From Pseudomonadales bacterium (GTDB taxonomy: Bacteria > Pseudomonadota > Gammaproteobacteria > Pseudomonadales > Azotimanducaceae): a stretch of 64,000 bases of DNA. Where the stretch lies: assembly GCA_028285415.1 (NCBI GenBank), contig JANQPF010000002.1, forward strand, positions 62,001-126,000, given 5' to 3'. A program made the translations under genes and the position numbers. The notes below the pieces were generated by a model. That model worked only from the letters and a program-made list of their open reading frames with translations. It was not told the origin of the DNA and searched no databases. Shown here piece after piece: positions 1 to 9,733 of this stretch (its first letter is position 1; every line of letters starts with the position of its first letter).

Positions 1-1
1 T

Positions 2-2116
2 TGGTTGGGTCGAAGCAAGAGTAAGGCGTCGGAGTATGCGTCGCGGCAACGGATGTGTTTGGACACCATCGGACAGTTAGAGCCGCTAGCACGCTGGCGT
101 ACCACTTACCAGCAGGTAGTGGATGCTGGATACCAAGCCATTGCTGACCAGGTTTCCGCTGGTGTATTGCTTGGTGCCGCTTGTGCGACCGCGTTCGAAT
201 ACTCGGTGTATTCGGCGATATTGCAGGAAAAGGTGCGATCCGATCCTCTTCTCGAAGGGTTTGGGCGCACGAGCCACGAGAACCTCCAAATCCGCTTTGC
301 TGAGCAGGATCGAGGCATGATGTCGCTGAACGCGCAGCAGATTGCTTCCGATATTGCGCGTGCACCTGTACCTGAAGGGACAGGTTATGGTCGCGTTAGC
401 GAGTACACCGAAAAAAGGTTGTTGGAGCACGAGGCGAACAAAAAGACGCGCCACGTCCCCATCCGGCAGCTCATGCGACGCGCCGGCAATGCGTTGCAGT
501 CGTTGAAGCCTTGTTACCTCATGTCTCCACTTTCAGTTGCTCAGTATTTGCCACCCGGAGAGATTGAGTTTGACCTAGTCGTGATGGATGAAGCGTCGCA
601 GATGCGGCCAGAAGATGCACTAGGCGCAATCGCCCGCGCTCGAACTGCAATAATTGTGGGCGATCCCAAACAGCTGCCTCCGACGAGTTTCTTCGATACC
701 ACTCAAGCAGAAGAGGAAGAGGAGGAAGAAACTGCTATCGATGATACCGAGTCAATATTGGATGTTTGTCTCAAGCAGTTCCCTTACCGTCGACTGCGCT
801 GGCACTACCGGTCTCAACATGAAGCGCTCATCCAGTTTTCCAATGAGCAGTTCTACGATGGGGATTTGATCGTCTTCCCCTCACCCAAAGGAGATGCCAG
901 AGAATACGGTGTGCATTACAACTATGTTGAATCACCCAACTACAAGAAGGGCCGAAACCAGGCAGAAGCAGAGCTTGTTGTCCGTCATATAGTTGAGCAC
1001 TTCAGACGAACGCCAAAAACCAGTCTTGGTGTTGCTGCGTTCAACAAAAAACAAGCGGAAGAAATACAGCTTCTTTTAGATGGTGCTCGCTCTCGATACC
1101 CCGACGTTGATCAGTTATTGAGCGAAAGTGAACAAACTGGAGAGCCTTTTTTCGTAAAGAACCTAGAAAACGTCCAGGGAGACGAGCGTGATGTGATCTT
1201 CATCTCGACCACGTACGGACCTGAATCAGCGGGAGAAAGGGTCGCGCAACGCTTTGGACCAGTTAACGCAGACGTTGGTTGGCGGCGGCTGAACGTTATT
1301 GCCACTCGAGCGAAACAACGTGTTGAGGTTTTCTCCTCGATGAAGCCCGTAGATGTGCTTATCGGAGAGAACGCTCGACGTGGCCCAAGAGCGCTCCGAG
1401 GGTATCTCGAATACGCGACTACTGGGCGTGTGACAGAACATGGATTGGAAACAGGCGGTTCGCCCGACAGTGAGTTTGAGATAGCAGTTGGCAAAGTCAT
1501 TGAAGATCTCGGTTTTGAATGGGTACCGCAAGTCGGGGTCGCGGGCTTCCATATCGACATAGGCGTGCGACATCCCGATAGACCAGGCGAGTATCTGTTT
1601 GGCGTTGAATGTGATGGCGCAACATACCATTCTTCGAGATCGGTCCGAGATCGCGATCGCCTGCGCCAAGAGATCCTTGAATCTAAGGGTTGGTACATCC
1701 ACCGAATTTGGTCGACGAGTTGGTTTCATACTCGTCAGGCGGAAATCGATCGCCTTAAAGCAACGTTGGACGAGCAGCTCCGGTTGGATCGTGAACATCA
1801 TCCAGCCATAGAGAAAGCAGTCGCGGAACCTGTGCTTGAAGAGTTGGATTTAGGTCCTCAGGAGACAGAGTCCGATGTGGAGGAACTCATCGAGAACGTG
1901 TTGGAACGCTTTTGGCATGCAAACATACAGCCAATCTATCGCGACAGATCTAGGAGCATTCTCAGTAAACGAATGATTGATGTGCTGAAGCTTAGTCGTC
2001 CGACAAATACTGATGAGTGGCATGCGGCGATTAATATGGAGATGCGGCAACAGTTGGAGGCAGGCGAAATGCAATTTCTACCGGATGTGCTAGAGATATT
2101 AGAAGAATTCATCTGA
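2..2116 (+). CDS. SF1 DNA helicase with C-terminal REase-like domain (5'-truncated by window)
   Basis: This is the C-terminal part of a large superfamily 1 helicase; the reading frame is open to the left edge, so the Walker A half lies outside. Visible in order are motif II (DEASQ, about residue 195), motif III (GDPKQLPPTSFF, about 220), motif IV (WHYRSQHE, about 265), motif V (NVQGDERDVIF, about 390) and motif VI (NVIATRAKQRVEVF, about 430). A Vsr/DUF559-like nuclease fold follows at about 490-600, with GVECDGATYHSS and a downstream RIWSTSWF. A helical tail of about 100 residues ends the protein. Large DUF4011-type helicases with this architecture are common in bacterial defence regions, but the diagnostic N-terminus is not visible. 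An ATP-driven nucleic-acid translocase/nuclease is likely; antiphage function is inference. Confidence 0.85.
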   Translation, partial: WLGRSKSKASEYASRQRMCLDTIGQLEPLARWRTTYQQVVDAGYQAIADQVSAGVLLGAACATAFEYSVYSAILQEKVRSDPLLEGFGRTSHENLQIRFAEQDRGMMSLNAQQIASDIARAPVPEGTGYGRVSEYTEKRLLEHEANKKTRHVPIRQLMRRAGNALQSLKPCYLMSPLSVAQYLPPGEIEFDLVVMDEASQMRPEDALGAIARARTAIIVGDPKQLPPTSFFDTTQAEEEEEEETAIDDTESILDVCLKQFPYRRLRWHYRSQHEALIQFSNEQFYDGDLIVFPSPKGDAREYGVHYNYVESPNYKKGRNQAEAELVVRHIVEHFRRTPKTSLGVAAFNKKQAEEIQLLLDGARSRYPDVDQLLSESEQTGEPFFVKNLENVQGDERDVIFISTTYGPESAGERVAQRFGPVNADVGWRRLNVIATRAKQRVEVFSSMKPVDVLIGENARRGPRALRGYLEYATTGRVTEHGLETGGSPDSEFEIAVGKVIEDLGFEWVPQVGVAGFHIDIGVRHPDRPGEYLFGVECDGATYHSSRSVRDRDRLRQEILESKGWYIHRIWSTSWFHTRQAEIDRLKATLDEQLRLDREHHPAIEKAVAEPVLEELDLGPQETESDVEELIENVLERFWHANIQPIYRDRSRSILSKRMIDVLKLSRPTNTDEWHAAINMEMRQQLEAGEMQFLPDVLEILEEFI

Positions 2117-2141
2117 TCTCGATCGGAACTAGTCGTTTCGG

Positions 2142-2474
2142 TCAGCTGTGTCCATAACTCGAACCAAAGCGAAAGTTTCGCTTGGTCTCGCTCTTTCTAA
2201 CTCGATGTTTTGCGCCGCAAGATTTTGAGCACCATTTCGCATTGGACCGACCGACAAAGAATTTCTCGCAGTCCGATTGTTCACAACGTTTTAAGCTTGT
2301 AAGCCCCCCTGCGGCCAGATGACGTGACAACGCATAAACAGCTACTTCTGGCGGAGTCGAGCCCCGTTGCATATCAACAATGTTGGATTGCCAATACGTC
2401 TCACCATGCTCTGAAATCGACAAGACATGAATATAGCGAACATTTGTTAGAAGCTCGTTGAACTCATCGACCAT
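2142..2474 (-). CDS. small CGNR-type zinc-finger protein
   Basis: The 110-residue protein has a C-terminal zinc-finger pattern, LKRCEQSDCEKFF followed by KWCSKSCGAKHRVRK. This matches the C-x4-C ... WCS-x-x-CG layout of CGNR zinc fingers, which occur in putative stress or transcriptional regulators with an N-terminal ABATE domain. Family members are usually near 180-200 residues, so this one is short and its N-terminal domain is reduced. The eponymous CGNR is changed to CGAK. A GGAAG-like ribosome-binding sequence precedes the ATG. It lies convergent with the upstream helicase gene. A DNA-binding regulatory role is inferred from the family. Confidence 0.6.
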   Translation of the reverse strand: MVDEFNELLTNVRYIHVLSISEHGETYWQSNIVDMQRGSTPPEVAVYALSRHLAAGGLTSLKRCEQSDCEKFFVGRSNAKWCSKSCGAKHRVRKSETKRNFRFGSSYGHS

Positions 2475-2632
2475 ATCTTCCGTTACGCCGTGAACTACGA
2501 ATGAGTTCCGTGGTGGGCTGGTTCAATGGATCTCGAACTGCGAATCTCACCTTCCTTTGTAAATCGATTACAACCACAGTCCGACAACTATGTTAACGTT
2601 CCGTGAGGGGATTTCTTCCAGGGAGGGTTCAG

Positions 2633-5600
2633 ATGTCATGGCCGATTATTCGGCGAAGCGTCTTCTTGGCGCTAACGCCGTTTGTCTGCGTTGATGCCGG
2701 TGCAGAGTTATTGGACCGCGGAAATGGTCTGATTTACGACACCGAATTGGATATCACTTGGCTGCAAGATGCTAATTACCCAGCGACAACTGGAATAAGT
2801 CCCGATGGCCGGCTGACTTGGGATGAAGCAGTTGCGTGGGCGGCTGACCTGGTATATCAAGGCTACGACGATTGGCGCTTGCCAACGACTCTATCGCCAG
2901 ACCCAAGCTGCGGTTTTAGCTCACTACCTGCTGCCGGAACAGGCTGCACCGGCAGCGAAATGGGCCGCCTGTTTAATGTTGATGGAATCTCCTCAGATAC
3001 CCCTGGCCCATTCATAAATCTGCAACCGTATTGGTATTGGTCTCAAACTGAACATCCTGATGACCCTTCTACAATCGCCTATGACTTTCCGTTCCATACA
3101 GGATTTCAAACAGGTGATTTGAAGAGTTCACCAGCGAATGTCTGGGCTGTACGGGACGGTGATGTAGCTAATTCTAGTAATGTAACGTACGAGTTCGAAG
3201 GGATAGTCGAATCGATCGAGGGCGAGGCTAATTTAGAAGGACTAGGCATTGTACCGGGGGTTTCCACATTCTCGGGCTCGTTTACTTTCGACCCCGAATC
3301 TCCTCCCGGGAGCAGCTCTAGCTCTAATAGCCAATACCATTTCGAGGGCTTCTTCAACGCATCAATCGACGATACCTACCAAATCATAGCGCAACCGCGG
3401 GACGTCGACCCGCCAAGCTATGGCATCTTTGTAGCCAACGACAGCACTGTAAACGGCGGGGATCTGTTTTCGATCACTGGCCAGCTTGAGGGGATCATTA
3501 CTTACGAGCTCCCAGATAGGGGAGCGCCTGTCCTAAATCTCAGATTATCGGACTCGACGGAATCTGTATTCGGCGACACATCTCTTCCGCAGAGTTTGGA
3601 CCTTGAGAGTTTTGATAGTGCGATTTTTCGTGTTGGAACCAACATTTGCTGCGATCAAGCATCGCAATACCGCATCAGCGGTAGGGTTTTAAACCTCAGA
3701 CTCACCGAGGATAGGATTACGCCCGGAACTGGAGAATTCGACCTTTACACACTCTCGCCTAGCACCACCTCTGGGGAGCTACTAACCACGATCGATCCTC
3801 AATCCGGTGCCACAACATCGATAGTCGGGGAAACAGGGTTTGACCTCACTGGACTTGCATATGATGTTACGACAGACAGCCTTTACTCGGTTGCTGACGA
3901 CGTTGGGGACCAATCTGGAAGCCTAGTAAGAGTTAATAAATCTACAGCTGCGAGCGAATTGGTTGGTTCGGGCTTAGGAATTCCTGCGACCATCGCAAAC
4001 GACATTCTGGATATCACCGCAGACCCAACGGGCGACTCTATCTTTGGAATAATGAGAGATGGCGGAAGTGGTGTTTATCTGATCTCCATCGATACTACGA
4101 CTGGGCAAGCTAGCTATATCGGTGACACAGGCCTTCAATTTGGCATCGGCTTAGCCTATCAACCAAACACCAGTCAACTTTTGGCCCTCACTGACGATCC
4201 ACTTGATCCTCAACTTCAACGACGCCTCTACGAAGTCAATCCAGCCACCGCTGAAGTAACCGCTCTAGACGATCCCTCCATCACTAGATTCATGGAGCGA
4301 ATTGCTGCCAATCCAAACGATGGAACGTTGTTTGCCATCGGGGGCGCTCTTGGTAATCCGTGTTGTAGCAACGGCGTCCAAACCAACGCACTTTATTCGA
4401 TAGATCCAGAACTCGCGTCGGAGTCGGAGACCTTTATCGGCTTCCATGACAATACGTCCGGGTCTTTGTCGATAGAAGTCGTACCGAGAGATCAGTCTCA
4501 AGAAGAAACGGTTTACGAGCTTTACGCGATTGATATCAATGCCTCATCTCTCGTTGTACTCCCTTTCTATGGTGATACACCGATTGAACCAAGGGTAATT
4601 GCTCGACTGCCGGTTGCCACTCGGGGGTTGGTCTACGACGATATCCGTGACGTCCTGTATGCTGCGAATGCGGCCACTGACTCGTTGCTAACAATTGACC
4701 CGATGACTGGAAGTGTCTCCGAAGACCGGCCCTTCCTTCTTGAGTCTTCTGGGTCTCCCAACGTAATAAACAGTGTTGATGATTTGGCTATCGGCGGTGG
4801 TGGCAGAATTCTCGGAATTACCGCCGATCAATTCAGCGGTACTTCCTTAGTGGATATCGACTCTGCATCAGGTGCTGCAACGTACTTCGGAGGCGTATCT
4901 TCTCAAGCAAGAGGTTCAACTGGCCTTGCATATCAACCTCGTGACGGATTCTTTTATGCTGTGCCAGGCAATGTTTTTAATAATCTTTATCGATTGGACC
5001 CAGATCCAGCTTCGATGGCAGACGTACAGGTGGGGGGCATACCTGGCTCAAGAAGTGACTCGATAGCAATTCATCCCGTGACAGGGGACGCTTTCGTCGC
5101 GCAGTCATTGCTTGAGCCCGTCAATCCATCACTACTTAGAATGAGAACTGATGATGCTCAAGTTCTGGAAGATTATGAACTACCTCCGGGCATAGGTGTT
5201 TCTGGCCTAGCCTTTGTACCTGTTGCGCCAGCTCCAAACCCTGAGACTTTAGTAATCGATCCTTCTTCTTTGGAATTCGGCGGGGTGGAAGTTGGAAGTA
5301 CAACCCTCCGAAGCGTGACCGCAACAAACTTTGAAGACCGCACAGTTAATGTTGGGGCAACTACACTCCCTCCGTTTTCGGTGCTTTCTGGGAGCCCAGT
5401 CACGCTTCTTGCTAATGAAAGCCAGGATATCGAGATTGAATTCGCGCCCGACGTTGTAGGAGCCCAACAAGGCTTTCTAGTCGTATCCGCTGACGTCGAG
5501 GGATCGCCGTTCGAAGTATCGCTCACCGGATCCGGAACAGAGCCGCCCGTGTTTATACCAGTCCCCTTTGGACTTTCTCCAGGGGAACTCAGTTCGCCGG

Positions 5601-7531
5601 GGCCTATCCTCGAAAACATTGAACCTACGCTTAGCTGGAACGCTGTGGTAGGAGCTACTACTTACCTCGTGAGAATCAGAAATCTCGAGACCGATGAGTT
5701 ACTCGTCAACGCTGATGTGACAGTCACTTCAGTGTCAGAATTGCTCGATCCAACGACCCCCTTTCGTTGGGATGTGGCTGCTTGTATTGATGATCTTTGT
5801 TCTGACTTCTCTGACCCAAGGTATTTTGTAACACCCGACGACAATTCAAGCCAGGATGAGCCAATAGAAGTGCCAACTCGTATTGACGACCGGAACGTCG
5901 TGTTCGTCGACCTATCTGATCACAGCGTCTCCAATGCGACTTCTTACACCTACGAACTATTCGAAGCGAGCTATCCCGAACGTTTGGCGGTGCAGGCAAC
6001 TGGTGACTGCTCGGATTGCATTTCCTACGAACGAGACGTTGAGGTATTTGACTTTGATTCGGTGACAGCACCTCGGGTTGGGGAATATTGGTTAAGAATG
6101 TCTGAATCGGACGGCAATATGAACGTCTACTACGCTCGCTACGAATACAATGGGCAAGGTTTTGAAGTCACTGGAGTTGTAGATCCTACGCCGACGACAC
6201 CAGAGCTCGAGTTGGCTCCAGCTGTTGTTGAATTCGGCGCGGTAGAGGTTGGATCTGTTGGGGAAACGGTCATCACAGTAAACAACGTTGCCTCGCGCGC
6301 TATCGCATTTGCTGCGTCAACCCTTCCACCGTTTTCGCTGGTCGTTGCGGCTGAGTTCGATCTCGGCCCTGGCGAAGGTGTAGACGTCCTCGTCAGTTTC
6401 CAACCACCTTCAGAAGGAGTTTTCGATGGTTCTTTCGTTGTCGACTCGGATGCCTTCGGATCACCGTTTCTCGTTCCATTAGGTGGCGTTGGGGTTGCTA
6501 TGAGCACAGCGGATGTTTCGCTAGTGCCATCAAGTATTGATTTCGGAACGATTGTGATAGGCAATCAGGCTCCTTCTGAAATCTTGTCGATATCGAATTC
6601 TGGTAATGCGGAATTGATATTCAGTGAGATATCGATCTTCGAAGAAGCGGCAGACGATTATCTGGTTGACGGAACGGATTGCTTAACACGGGTGCTCGCA
6701 AGTGGCGAAAACTGTTTGGTTCAAGTCGACTTCTTCCCGAGCGAACGGGGTTCGCGTTCGGCTTCACTTTCTTTGCTTTCCAATACCCCGCAAAGTCCTA
6801 ATCTGGTGCCTCTGAATGGTATTGGTTATGTACCCAACACACGCAGATGCACGCGATTGTGGGAGAGATTTGGAGAGCTAGGTAGGCGTTGCGAAATTCT
6901 GGCATTTCTCAGAAGTGATGCGTACTTCTCGGTCCCGACCTCACTAGTTACGGACCAAGAACTTCTCGACTACGTGAGCACAAATCGAAGGGATCTGGTT
7001 TTGCTGATCAACCAAGTTAGTTTCGGTCGAGATGTACTGGCTTTCATGAATCGTGAAGCGCGCGGTTTTCCGAACGAGGACGCTTATCTGCGTGCGATAC
7101 GCCGCAACCGGGAGGCGCTAGATTATGCGGATTTCTTCTTAGCGTTGAGTCTTGTGGGGCTCGACGATCTTGTGACACGTGGAGTTAGAACGTCAATTGG
7201 AGCGATAGCGCCGGTAATCGATGGTATTGCTGTCTTTAGAAGGTTTGAGATCGCGTTACGCGAGTTTCCCCTAAGAACATTGATGGAAGGATACTTCGAT
7301 CTTCGAAGTACTGGCTATTCTTCAGCGGAAACAAGGTTTGAGATCGAGAATTCGGGGATTTACGACGAGTACATCGACCTCATCATAGCTTTGCAACGGC
7401 GTATGACAGAGGATCTGCTTTTTGTTTGGTTAGAAAGTGCATATGGGGCTTGGTTATTGGTTGCTCCAGGAGGCGAGGCTCTTCGCCAGGGTATCGGTCT
7501 AACTATTGCTCAAGATGCGACGGGGAGTTGA
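2633..7531 (+). CDS. very large secreted multidomain protein (DUF1566 / beta-propeller-like / ASH repeats)
   Basis: I place the start at the ATG at 2633 because GGGAGG lies 6 nt upstream and a signal peptide follows (IIRRSVFLALTPFVCVDAGA), giving 1632 residues; an in-frame GTG at 2603 is less likely. After the signal comes a DUF1566/Lcl-type domain (residues ~25-185: LDRGNGLIYD, ITWLQDANY, TWDEAVAWA, DDWRLPT). A long stretch with repeated SIDTTTGQAS-like and TIDPQSGAT-like blades (~385-875) resembles a propeller. Three ASH/choice-of-anchor-D-type beta domains follow (~890-985, ~1190-1295, ~1300-1395; signatures such as VEFGAVEVGS and IDFGTIVIGN) with an Fn3-like insert between the first two. 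The last ~230 residues are helical and unrecognised. Export to periplasm or surface is likely; function unknown. Confidence 0.8.
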   Translation: MSWPIIRRSVFLALTPFVCVDAGAELLDRGNGLIYDTELDITWLQDANYPATTGISPDGRLTWDEAVAWAADLVYQGYDDWRLPTTLSPDPSCGFSSLPAAGTGCTGSEMGRLFNVDGISSDTPGPFINLQPYWYWSQTEHPDDPSTIAYDFPFHTGFQTGDLKSSPANVWAVRDGDVANSSNVTYEFEGIVESIEGEANLEGLGIVPGVSTFSGSFTFDPESPPGSSSSSNSQYHFEGFFNASIDDTYQIIAQPRDVDPPSYGIFVANDSTVNGGDLFSITGQLEGIITYELPDRGAPVLNLRLSDSTESVFGDTSLPQSLDLESFDSAIFRVGTNICCDQASQYRISGRVLNLRLTEDRITPGTGEFDLYTLSPSTTSGELLTTIDPQSGATTSIVGETGFDLTGLAYDVTTDSLYSVADDVGDQSGSLVRVNKSTAASELVGSGLGIPATIANDILDITADPTGDSIFGIMRDGGSGVYLISIDTTTGQASYIGDTGLQFGIGLAYQPNTSQLLALTDDPLDPQLQRRLYEVNPATAEVTALDDPSITRFMERIAANPNDGTLFAIGGALGNPCCSNGVQTNALYSIDPELASESETFIGFHDNTSGSLSIEVVPRDQSQEETVYELYAIDINASSLVVLPFYGDTPIEPRVIARLPVATRGLVYDDIRDVLYAANAATDSLLTIDPMTGSVSEDRPFLLESSGSPNVINSVDDLAIGGGGRILGITADQFSGTSLVDIDSASGAATYFGGVSSQARGSTGLAYQPRDGFFYAVPGNVFNNLYRLDPDPASMADVQVGGIPGSRSDSIAIHPVTGDAFVAQSLLEPVNPSLLRMRTDDAQVLEDYELPPGIGVSGLAFVPVAPAPNPETLVIDPSSLEFGGVEVGSTTLRSVTATNFEDRTVNVGATTLPPFSVLSGSPVTLLANESQDIEIEFAPDVVGAQQGFLVVSADVEGSPFEVSLTGSGTEPPVFIPVPFGLSPGELSSPGPILENIEPTLSWNAVVGATTYLVRIRNLETDELLVNADVTVTSVSELLDPTTPFRWDVAACIDDLCSDFSDPRYFVTPDDNSSQDEPIEVPTRIDDRNVVFVDLSDHSVSNATSYTYELFEASYPERLAVQATGDCSDCISYERDVEVFDFDSVTAPRVGEYWLRMSESDGNMNVYYARYEYNGQGFEVTGVVDPTPTTPELELAPAVVEFGAVEVGSVGETVITVNNVASRAIAFAASTLPPFSLVVAAEFDLGPGEGVDVLVSFQPPSEGVFDGSFVVDSDAFGSPFLVPLGGVGVAMSTADVSLVPSSIDFGTIVIGNQAPSEILSISNSGNAELIFSEISIFEEAADDYLVDGTDCLTRVLASGENCLVQVDFFPSERGSRSASLSLLSNTPQSPNLVPLNGIGYVPNTRRCTRLWERFGELGRRCEILAFLRSDAYFSVPTSLVTDQELLDYVSTNRRDLVLLINQVSFGRDVLAFMNREARGFPNEDAYLRAIRRNREALDYADFFLALSLVGLDDLVTRGVRTSIGAIAPVIDGIAVFRRFEIALREFPLRTLMEGYFDLRSTGYSSAETRFEIENSGIYDEYIDLIIALQRRMTEDLLFVWLESAYGAWLLVAPGGEALRQGIGLTIAQDATGS

Positions 7532-7913
7532 TGGACTGCGCGTACTTAGGCCATAGCTTGATCCAGAACTCGGCCTTCGTGTTAATGAATCAATCTCCGC
7601 TTAGCGGTTCTGATTTAGTCGATCACCACGACACATTTAGTCTGCGCTAAATTTGAAGTTCTGCGGGGATTTTGCGGGTATCAGACCTGCAACGTTGTGG
7701 ATTGTGAGGCATTTGCTTGCAACAGGCGCCCGGTAACCGAGCGATAATCCTCAGTGACTCATCATCTCTTCGCGCATCAGAGTGACGTTAGTGCTCGACC
7801 ACTTTTAGACCCGCAGCACTAAGTAACCCCGAGCACAGCGACACCGCCGATCAAATTTGTTCATCTACACTCAATACAGGCTTCCTGACACAACGCCCTG
7901 ACCAATTTCAGCC
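7532..7913. other. intergenic region without a recognised gene
   Basis: About 380 bases separate the large secreted protein from the FapA-like gene. I see no convincing coding frame, tRNA, or hairpin with a T-tract. The next gene starts at ATG 7914 without a good Shine-Dalgarno sequence, so its promoter and perhaps a leader lie here, but I cannot assign boxes with confidence. Confidence 0.5.
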
Positions 7914-9620
7914 ATGTCCGATCAAGTACAACCCGAGAATCCGATCGAACCGGACGCTCCACATGTTTCCATCGAGCTGGTTTGCGACCCGGATACAAAC
8001 GTGCTGTCCGCCGTCGTGTCGGATGCAGAGACACCTTTGGCTGTGGATCTTTCTTACTTGAGAGACCTCGTGGCGAGCCACGGTTACGAGGACTTCTTCT
8101 TCGAAAACGATGCGCTGCAAACGCTGCTCGACCAGATCAAAGGCGGTGGGCGCGGCACTTACGCGATTGGCGAGCGGCGTGACGCCAAAGTCACGATTGT
8201 CATTGCCGACGATGCCATGCGCGCCGTTGCCCACACGGAGCCCGCGTATGGTGGGACGCCCTTGAGCATCGAGCTGGTGCACGAGGCTCTGAAAAACGCC
8301 GGTGTGGATCAATCGCGATGGGATAAAGAGGCGTTGCAGGAATTGATCACGAAGGAATCGGTCGTCGACCACGAAATCGCAACCGGAAGGCTCCCCGAAA
8401 ACGGCATCAACAGCAGATTTGTCAGCCTGGTGGAAGGCGTGGTCAGGCGCGCGCCGACAGAAGACGAGCGCGGCAATGTCGATCAATACGACATATTCGA
8501 CTTTGTGGTCGTAGAACCGGGAACGCTCTTGATGCGCCGCGAGCCCGCTACACCAGGCGTGGATGGTGCTGACGTACGCGGCAACGTTCTACCCGCCACG
8601 CCAGGCACTGATGCAGATTTTGCAAAAGACATGCACGGTGTTACCCCGCACGAAACTGACGGCAATCTACTGATAGCGGCGACCAACGGCCATCCAATCG
8701 TGCTGGCAAACGGTGTACGTTTGGATGACGTGTTGAAACTGTCATCCGCGGACATGCGCACCGGGCACGTCGACTTTGACGGTTCGATAATTATCTCTGG
8801 GGACGTATCCGCAGGCGTCAGCCTCGTCGCCACCGGCGACGTCACGATCAAAGGCACGGTTGAGGACGCTGCCATCCAAGCTGGGGCCGACATCATCATT
8901 GCGGGTGGGGTGATTCACGCCGACCCGCTGGACGATGATCAAACGCAATCCATGCGACTGGAAGCCGGTGGCAATATCCAGGCAAAGTTCGCGAGCGGCG
9001 CTTACCTGCACGCCAAAGGCGATGTGATCGTCAAGGAATACATCGGCTTCTGCCGCACTGAGGCGGGCCAGGCGGTCCTGGTCGGCCAATCCGGTGGAAA
9101 AGGCCGCGTTTATGGCGGCAGCTGTCACGGACACAATGGCGTGTTCGTCAATCGACTCGGCATCAATTCCAGCGCCTCTACCCTCATCATCGCCGGGCTC
9201 ACCGCATCACCCGATGAAGATCAAACCGAGTTGAACGATGCGCTGGCATCGTTGGAGGCACAAAGCAAGAAAGTCCAATATCTGCTGGAGAACTTGCGCT
9301 GCAATCTTGCATCCACACCGGAACCGGGGGAGCAGGCCGCATCAGGAGAGGATGAACCTGTAGCACCGCCAGATGAAGAAACCTGCCGAAGACTGAACCA
9401 CACGATGGAAGTCATCCAGGGACAGCAAGCTGAGCTTCGGCAATCGCTGGTTGATCTGCTGGCACAGACAGGCGCATGTACCAACGCGTCGATCTACGCC
9501 GCCAAATCCGTCCGCGCCGGCGTTTCGATGCGTATCAACGGCGTGCAGCGCCATTTCGACAATCGGGACGCGGGCGGTACTTTCAAGGTGCGGGACGGCG
9601 CGGTCGTCAGAGTCGAGTAA
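7914..9620 (+). CDS. FapA/DUF342 family protein
   Basis: The 568-residue protein matches the FapA (DUF342) layout. There is an N-terminal alpha/beta region to about residue 270, including GVVRRAPTEDERGN and EPGTLLMRREPATPGVDGADVRGN. A central polymerising-type beta-helix follows, with repeated short turns (GSIIISGDVSAGVSLVATGD, GTVEDAAIQAGADIIIAGG, GAYLHAKGDVIVKEYIG; about 280-430). A coiled-coil segment lies at about 440-530 and a short C-terminal beta region closes the protein. Family members are membrane-associated or cytoplasmic scaffolds, one linked to polar flagellar placement in Vibrio. No flagellar gene lies in the window, so the role here is open. Confidence 0.85.
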   Translation: MSDQVQPENPIEPDAPHVSIELVCDPDTNVLSAVVSDAETPLAVDLSYLRDLVASHGYEDFFFENDALQTLLDQIKGGGRGTYAIGERRDAKVTIVIADDAMRAVAHTEPAYGGTPLSIELVHEALKNAGVDQSRWDKEALQELITKESVVDHEIATGRLPENGINSRFVSLVEGVVRRAPTEDERGNVDQYDIFDFVVVEPGTLLMRREPATPGVDGADVRGNVLPATPGTDADFAKDMHGVTPHETDGNLLIAATNGHPIVLANGVRLDDVLKLSSADMRTGHVDFDGSIIISGDVSAGVSLVATGDVTIKGTVEDAAIQAGADIIIAGGVIHADPLDDDQTQSMRLEAGGNIQAKFASGAYLHAKGDVIVKEYIGFCRTEAGQAVLVGQSGGKGRVYGGSCHGHNGVFVNRLGINSSASTLIIAGLTASPDEDQTELNDALASLEAQSKKVQYLLENLRCNLASTPEPGEQAASGEDEPVAPPDEETCRRLNHTMEVIQGQQAELRQSLVDLLAQTGACTNASIYAAKSVRAGVSMRINGVQRHFDNRDAGGTFKVRDGAVVRVE

Positions 9621-9733
9621 ATCTCGTTGCAATCGCGACGTCGAACTTGGAACAGCGTTAAGTCGGGACACGTGCCTTCCAACGTGCTTCAATTCCAAGC
9701 AGGATTCTGCTGGACGCCAACAAGGGGCTCGAT

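Noticed and set aside
7914-9620. Flagellar gene cluster around the FapA-like protein
   Set aside because: Its neighbours are a transporter and metabolic genes. DUF342 proteins also occur in non-flagellar contexts.
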